Source: Phlyctochytrium arcticum
Lineage: Eukaryota; Chytridiomycota; Chytridiomycetes; Chytridiales; Chytridiaceae
Assembly: GCA_025602905.1 (NCBI GenBank)
Contig: JAHLKI010000042.1
Location: forward strand, 110,846-174,845
Direction: 5' to 3'
Length of the DNA: 64,000 bases
Part shown: in pieces, positions 58,953 to 64,000 of the stretch
How the letters are laid out: each line of letters starts with the position of its first letter
Numbering within the stretch: the stretch's first letter is position 1
Notes under the pieces: model-generated
Told to the model about the DNA's origin: nothing
The model's database searches: none
Seen by the model: only the letters and a program-made list of their open reading frames with translations
Made by a program: the position numbers and the translations under genes

Positions 58953-59747
58953 CTACAAAGTTGTATCTGTCACCCATTCATTCTCCTTTCTTATGGTTTC
59001 TTCTTCCTCCGGGGTGAAAACGTTCTGAATGTTGAACATGGTTCGTATCTGTTCGACACTTTTCCCTTCTATCATACTCGCTACTTTGAAACAGCCCAAG
59101 TCTAACAGATCTTTGATATCAAGATAGCTGGCTGCTAATATCAGCGCAAAGATCTCTTCTTGAGGAATAGAGACAAACTCGCGATCCCAATCTGGGAGGT
59201 CAGAAAACTTGCCGGGACTGGAATCGGGCTCGGCTGATGATGAATCTAGTGGGGCTCCTTTGTATTGGTCGCAATATGTGATGACTTTTCGCAGCACCGA
59301 AGCGTCCACATTAGTTAGCGGAATTGAATGCTGCTCGTCCTCCATATCACCGATGTCTTCCAGTAAGTTTCGAAGCAGTGTTGACCGTATGGCAACAGCT
59401 TTCTCGACCGTCAACACCTCGCCATATGCTCTCCTGCGTTCGGGTTGGAGGAACAGCCAGAATTTCGTGTGACAGAGGAGACCCAGAGCTATTTGGGGAT
59501 TGGTGAATGTGTTGAGGTCCACCGTATAGAACTCTCCTGGCCCTGCCTTCATGCCCGATACGCGGTTTGTTCCATTGATGGAAAGAATGGTACCTCCAAA
59601 CATGTAGTACGTATAACAGCGGCATGATCGAAAGAGGAATGCATTTCGGCATGAAAAAAGAAGAAGAGAAAACGAAAAGGTTAACGACCTGCTTGTCTGC
59701 CACTGCATTAAATCAGCCAAACGGAAAATCTCCTGCAGACATGGCAT
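58953..59747 (-). CDS. SKP1-like ubiquitin-ligase adaptor, right-arm copy
   Basis: 264 aa, identical in length to 3956-4750 and differing at one residue (Asp for Asn in IPLTNVDAS, which lies in a conserved SKP1 block where Asn is usual). SKP1 core motifs are all kept: YLDIKDLLDLGC and FNIQNVFTPEEEE. The N-terminal ~105 residues are again non-SKP1, with a hydrophobic segment. Both copies are undamaged, so both may be expressed. The 3' flank differs from the left copy by the expanded ~85-bp repeat. Confidence 0.85.
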   Translation of the reverse strand: MPCLQEIFRLADLMQWQTSRSLTFSFSLLLFSCRNAFLFRSCRCYTYYMFGGTILSINGTNRVSGMKAGPGEFYTVDLNTFTNPQIALGLLCHTKFWLFLQPERRRAYGEVLTVEKAVAIRSTLLRNLLEDIGDMEDEQHSIPLTNVDASVLRKVITYCDQYKGAPLDSSSAEPDSSPGKFSDLPDWDREFVSIPQEEIFALILAASYLDIKDLLDLGCFKVASMIEGKSVEQIRTMFNIQNVFTPEEEETIRKENEWVTDTTL

Positions 59748-59757
59748 CCCAATTTGC

Positions 59758-60095
59758 CATCGTATAACCGAGATACAGCGACAATGGCACTAAGCTCAGC
59801 ACTGCGCTCGGCGGACGAGTATTCCCTGTTTCAGCGAATCTTGCCACGAACAGGCTCGGCAGTCACAGCTGTCGTCCTGCCCGGTTTGCCGACGAGATCG
59901 GCAGGGACCAATACGAGGGCGAAGGTGTCTATATGACCGAGATACAGCGACAGCGGCGATAAGCTCAGCACTGCGCTCGGCGGACAAGTGTTCCCTATTT
60001 CAGCGAACCTTGCAACGAACAGGCTCGGCGGCCAAGGCCGTCGTCCTGCCCGGTTTACTCCTTCGAAGTCAAAAACTTCTCAAGCAGGGACCAAA
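59758..60095. repeat. Two-copy 169-bp tandem repeat, right arm
   Basis: Mirror of 3608-3945, upstream of the right-arm SKP1-like gene. Confidence 0.8.
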
Positions 60096-60296
60096 ACATA
60101 TAGAGACCCCAATGAACGTCCTTCATGTAAAGCGGGCTTTCAGTACTCACCTCGATGAAAGAACGCCGTTTCTCTTGATCTCCCACAGTCCGCCCTTCAG
60201 ACTTTGAAGCATACTGGTTGACGCTTTCTGCATGCGCAACGTCTATCGTCTAGATGAGTGAAACGAATCCAGTCACGAACTCGCGAGACTGGGCTC

Positions 60297-60939
60297 GATG
60301 GAACACCCACAAAAGGGCAAATTAAATTTGAATGGTCGCGGCCCGCGTGGACGCGTCTCTGGACGCGTCTGAGGACGCGTGCGTTTTCCGCAAGATCTAA
60401 ACCCAGGATCTAACCTCCATCAGTCTCCACCAACCCCATGCTTCATTTCCAAAGGTTCCAGTCCTGAAGGATTATGTCAAAGAAAAAAAAAACCTTCGCA
60501 GATTTCGAAGAGAGCAGATCTAATGCGCGCAGGAGTTGAAGAAACTGGCGGAAGGCGAAGGCGATATGTCCAAGACATCCAAGGAAATTCTCGGAAGACG
60601 CCGTCGGCAGCTTGTGAAAGCGATGGGAGTAGTGAGTAGAGCAGTGGCATTCTTTCGATGAAGAACGTGTTGATAGCTCCAGAAAACATACTAATTCTCT
60701 CTTTATTGACTAGGATTCAACAGCTTTCGATGCCGAAGTGAACAGACAAACAAAACAGCAGGGTCGATTGAAAAAGCATATCGAACCAGAAGTAAAACCA
60801 AAAGATCGACCGAACGAGGCATTATGAGGGCATTGAAAACCACGCAGCAAGTCGTTGCGGAAACGCAACAACACACTTTGGAAAGTGTGAACGAGTTGGA
60901 TCAGCGGAATTCGGATGATTTTCGATTCAGGTAACCAGC
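60297..60939. other. Region right of the duplication, decayed coding traces
   Basis: Starts with three ACGCGT boxes (60351-60380, TGGACGCGTC/GAGGACGCGT), which resemble MCB cell-cycle elements. Basic, helical protein-like pieces (SKTSKEILGRRRRQLVKAM; ALKTTQQVVAETQQHTLESV) occur in different frames. No gene model is possible without several frame changes. Confidence 0.35.
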
Positions 60940-61317
60940 TTGCAGCAAGGGGCCACCACTCCTTCCCCATACAGTTTGAATCAAGGAAAGCTGGAGAATT
61001 ACGATACTTTGGCGACAAGTGCAGCAAGCACCACTCCTTCTTCGAACAGCTCGAGTCAAGGAGAGCGGGATACCCTCACCGGGAAGCTGGATCAGTATCC
61101 CCAGTATAAGTTGCGGATCAAGTCGTTACCGCGGGATCCAGATGAAGACAACGCCCAGATGGGCCGTCGACTCTTTCAATTTGCACAATGGAATATTATC
61201 CATTCGAGCGTGGCAAACATCTTGACCGGTTATGATTCCCGTTGGAGCCGATTGGCGAAGCCGAAGATCTCTATGATGGATGTGGATGCTATTTTGGCAA
61301 ACTTCCAATGTGGGTGA
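60940..61317 (+). pseudogene. Open frame of unknown function
   Basis: About 125 residues without a good ATG start (the frame opens with TTG). It has a Ser/Thr-rich part followed by a better-ordered segment (RRLFQFAQWNIIHSSVANIL). It appears to continue the coding traces at 60800-60930 through a one-base frame change. No family is recognised. Confidence 0.35.
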
Positions 61318-61407
61318 GTTTCGGCTTGCACTGTCGGCAATCTTAAGGCAAGGTCAGATTGTTGGCGGCGCAAGCTGGCTGCGCAGCCTGTTTGGCGGGC
61401 GGGTGGT

Positions 61408-62148
61408 TTGAGAGCGACAATACAACGTCGCTTCCTTCAGAGCTGGTTTTGTGCGCCATCTTTGCTCTGGACACTGACAAGTCACTTCATTGCCCCACCC
61501 CGGTCGAAGCACAACCAAGTACTTATGCAGCCGCCTGTTAGTAGATGCGTTGCACTACCTTGCCCTGCTCTCAAGGTGAGGTTCGAGTACGCCCATCACG
61601 TTTCGGGGCCTGCCACCAAGGGCAGAGCCATTTCGGACATCTCAGTGACAGCCACATCTCGGGTCTACTCGCGACAAGCTGGAGTTCTGGTTGTTGAATT
61701 CCAGAGGGAGGTTCTGGCAGAACACAAGGATCTGGTCGTGTGTGCAGCGGAAGCCGCCTGGGAAAGCAAAATCTCTTTGAGATACGTGCAGGATGTGGAG
61801 GACGCCAAGTTCATATCGCCCTGGTATCGAGGACAACGATACAGTTCGCCTTGCTGCAGCCAAAGGGCGCAGGGGGGCCTATTGCATTGGGTCCTCGATC
61901 TGAATGGGCCCGTTTTCGACATCTCGGCGTGGCTCAACGCCGAGCAGCGGTTACTGGCGGTTCTGAAAATGTTCACCTTTTTGAACAATACAGTCATTCC
62001 AGACGGTCTCCGCATCCAGGACGCATTTGACAACACGCGGACAAGGGGTTTTGTGAGGGATTTGCCCAAATTCCCCAGGGAGGCGCCGGTTTCGCGAGAC
62101 ACCACCAATGCATACACTCCGGTAGCAAAACGAGTTCGGTATCATTGA
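61408..62148 (+). CDS. Hypothetical protein (C-terminal portion)
   Basis: A 246-aa frame; the first ~60 residues look untranslated or intronic. From ~61580 it reads as a compact mixed alpha/beta domain (VRFEYAHHVSGPATKGRA, GVLVVEFQREVLAEH, VLDLNGPVFDISAWLNAEQR) and ends PVAKRVRYH with a basic, nuclear-signal-like tail. No family is recognised. It may form one gene with the frame at 60940-61317, separated by an intron at about 61312-61570. Confidence 0.4.
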   Translation: MRATIQRRFLQSWFCAPSLLWTLTSHFIAPPRSKHNQVLMQPPVSRCVALPCPALKVRFEYAHHVSGPATKGRAISDISVTATSRVYSRQAGVLVVEFQREVLAEHKDLVVCAAEAAWESKISLRYVQDVEDAKFISPWYRGQRYSSPCCSQRAQGGLLHWVLDLNGPVFDISAWLNAEQRLLAVLKMFTFLNNTVIPDGLRIQDAFDNTRTRGFVRDLPKFPREAPVSRDTTNAYTPVAKRVRYH

Positions 62149-62855
62149 GACCACATAGAGTATGCAAAGCCTAACCGCACAATCACGGTCATTTGTTTGG
62201 CTGGTGAAATTGATGGTTGGAGAACGTCAACATTTCAGTAAATAGAAACTTTCGTTGTATTGCCAAATATACACAAAAATAATTGTACTCATTACAAATG
62301 TAAAAAATGCTTCATCTTCATTTCTTGATAGAGCAAGCCTTGAGCCTACGTGACATCGTGTACTCCTTCCTAAGATCCAACCCAATCCTAGAATGTAATC
62401 AGAGTGAGGCTTGGTCGAAGTAAGCTATTCTCATCTAGTTTATCGATAACACAACATCCACGTGAATACATCTTTTCCCTTGTGAGAGCCCACCATTCAA
62501 GTTTTGTTGCTACCACCAAGTCTTGAAAGGGACAAAGAGCATCACTAAAAAATTTCTTATTGGATGTATACAATGAGGCAAAACACTTTTATGCTATGAG
62601 GATGGGGGGAGGATTACTTTTTGTTTTTTCCGGGTGTATCGACCAAACTTTGGGTCTTTTAGAGTATTAAAGAAGACTGTATAAAGCGGGGAACAAATAT
62701 GTAAAATAAAGAAAAAAGACACCAGAATGGTTTGTTTTACCAGAAAGAAGAAGAAGCGTAGTAAATGTTGTCTGAATTTGTTGATTTTTTTTTTGGTTTG
62801 GTCTTGCATTAAAATAGTTTGCATCAGGGTGGGTGTGCGGGGAGTTGATGTGCTT
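62149..62855. other. Intergenic region
   Basis: AT-rich 3' flanks of two convergent genes; no coding region is supported. Confidence 0.5.
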
Positions 62856-64000
62856 TCAAGTAAAGACCCGACGAGGCGCCATTTTGTGGACACCCTTGAA
62901 CAAGGCCGACAATTCCTCTTCCTCGAGGTAATGAACCGGAAACCGCACCGCATGTCCTCTAACCCGTCGTCGTAAAATCTCATGCGCCAGTGAATTCTCT
63001 TCACCCTGTTTCAACAGCACAGGCCCCGTTTCCGTCGTGGCCGCATCCAATTCCTGATCATCAATCAAATCCTGGAGTCGTAAAGCGATGGGAACCCCCT
63101 GTTCCTTGGCCATATCCGACATATTGCGTTCCATATCGTCTTCCAGGGCCCCGCGCGGGATTTCAGGAATTCTTTGTAGGTGCGCCAATTGGTGACGGTG
63201 TCGTCGGGGACAACGTGGAATACGTGGCGGAGGGTGCGGGTGTTGACGTCTAGGGTGGTTTGCCATTTATCCCAGCAGGCGTCTGAAACGGGGTCGAGAA
63301 TGGATGGGTCGGAGGTGTAAGAGGAGGCGGGGAGGTGGGTTGCGGTGGAATCAAAGACGTCGGTTAACGCTTCGGGAAAGGGGATTCCTAAATGTTCGTG
63401 AAAGAGGCGGAGACGAAGGGCGAGGGGGAACCGCGAGGCCGAAAAGGGTTGCCCGGCCATTTTGGTGGGCACGGCCGCTGTATCCGTCATGACAATGGCC
63501 AATTCCGAATCGCGAGAACCCATCAGTGACCGATCATTAATATTGGCGCTCCCAATCAGTGCGCATTTATCATCCACAATCATGACTTTGGCGTGGACGT
63601 AAATCTGTTCCGTGACCAGTCGTTCACCGAGGACATCCCATTGCGTAGGCCGATAAAGGCGACATATTTGCCAATTTCGCCCCGGGGGATCCCGCCCTTT
63701 TCGAGTTGGGTGTAAAATCCGCGGATACATTCCGTTTGAGCGCAGAGGACGTAGGCCAGTGCCGGGTCCGAGTCGGGTTTGCTAATATCGCCGTGGAAAG
63801 CGGGTAGAGTGGAATCACCACAAGGCTTTGAAGGGTTGGTGGGCCTTGTGGGCGCGCAGAATCGGTAAGCGAGCGCAGAGGCGATGGGGTTGTGGACTCG
63901 CACCCGAGAAATGGGCAGTTTTTGACCTCGGCCGCGACGGGAGGGGATGTGGTGGGAGTGGGATGAGTGGGGGTCGGTGCTGGCATTCCCGCCCTTTTCG
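62856..64000 (-). pseudogene. Phospholipase D (PLD1/Spo14-like), C-terminal part, frames broken, runs off the window
   Basis: The second HKD catalytic motif is clear: IYVHAKVMIVDDKCALIGSA followed by NINDRSLMGSRDSELA. Before it are pieces typical of the family (LVVIPLYP, GFYTQLEKGG, KYVAFIGLRN); after it are EFLKSRAG and a C-terminal segment (RGHAVRFPVHYLEEEELSAL). The enzyme hydrolyses phosphatidylcholine to phosphatidic acid at membranes. Reading it as one protein needs single-base frame changes near 63140, 63645 and 63790-63830, several in G/C runs. This suggests uncorrected sequence errors more than a dead gene, but neither can be proved here. The N-terminal domains lie beyond the right edge. 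Confidence 0.85.

Larger units (their letters stand above)
57701..60296 (-). repeat. Right arm of the 2.4-2.6 kb inverted duplication
   Basis: Reverse complement of 3406-5829, 172 bp longer because of two additional units of an ~85-bp repeat. It starts directly behind the tRNA-Ile tail motif, so the copy here is truncated within an open frame. Confidence 0.93.

Noticed and set aside
3406..60296. One 57-kb transposon with the outer inverted arms as its TIRs
   Set aside because: The outer borders show no target duplication (CTCCAG on the left, GATGGA on the right), and the left border falls inside a gag remnant, so a segmental inverted duplication is simpler.

Overview
The window looks like nuclear DNA of an early-diverging, chytrid-like fungus. 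The evidence is a fungal MEP/AMT ammonium transporter, very short introns (52-91 bp) with CTAAC/CTGAC-like branch points, four eukaryotic tRNA genes, a Crypton with a GCR1_C domain, and Crinkler (CRN) genes, which are known from oomycetes, chytrids and mucoromycete-type fungi. The species cannot be named from the sequence.

Layout. 1-3.4 kb: an intact ammonium transporter and a retroelement gag remnant. 3.4-5.8 kb: the left arm of a 2.4-2.6 kb inverted duplication whose other arm lies at 57.7-60.3 kb; each arm carries a SKP1-like gene and a Cys/Arg/Ser-rich gene. 5.85-8.6 kb: a MULE with perfect 79-bp terminal inverted repeats (TIRs). 9.07-11.19 kb: the recombinase half of a Crypton gene. 11.19-43.71 kb: a 32.5-kb element with ~1.15-kb TIRs, described below. 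43.71-44.46 kb: the GCR1_C half of the same Crypton gene. 45-64 kb: ordinary chromosomal genes (tRNAs, a trypsin-like protease gene, a mucin-like membrane protein, a Gln-rich protein and the end of a phospholipase D gene), several of them broken by single-base frame changes.

The main discovery is the 32,518-bp element at 11191-43708. It starts TGTGATAG and ends CTATCACA, is flanked by a 5-bp duplication (GCCAT), and interrupts the Crypton recombinase gene. If the element and one GCCAT copy are removed and the short introns spliced, the Crypton frame is open from start to GCR1_C domain (about 801 codons). Each end is a perfect 60-62 bp palindrome, and the two palindromes differ from each other in a way that keeps each one perfect. 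Each TIR encodes the same 113-aa protein, pointing outward. Inside are three Crinkler genes (one intact, two broken), three copies of a chromodomain/integrase remnant, a DUF6589-like gene, and later arrivals: an intact Helitron-type Rep-helicase gene, a PIF/Harbinger with its Myb-like partner, and a second MULE. This suggests a giant integrase-type TIR element, possibly related to Ginger or Maverick/Polinton elements, that carries and duplicates Crinkler effector genes.

The Crinkler genes share an almost identical header exon that ends in a phase-1 intron exactly where the variable effector domain begins. Two have NTPase plus nuclease domains and one has a different PD-(D/E)XK nuclease. Many single-base frame breaks occur in homopolymers outside the element, so some may be assembly errors; the in-frame stop codons in two Crinklers are base substitutions and cannot be explained that way.
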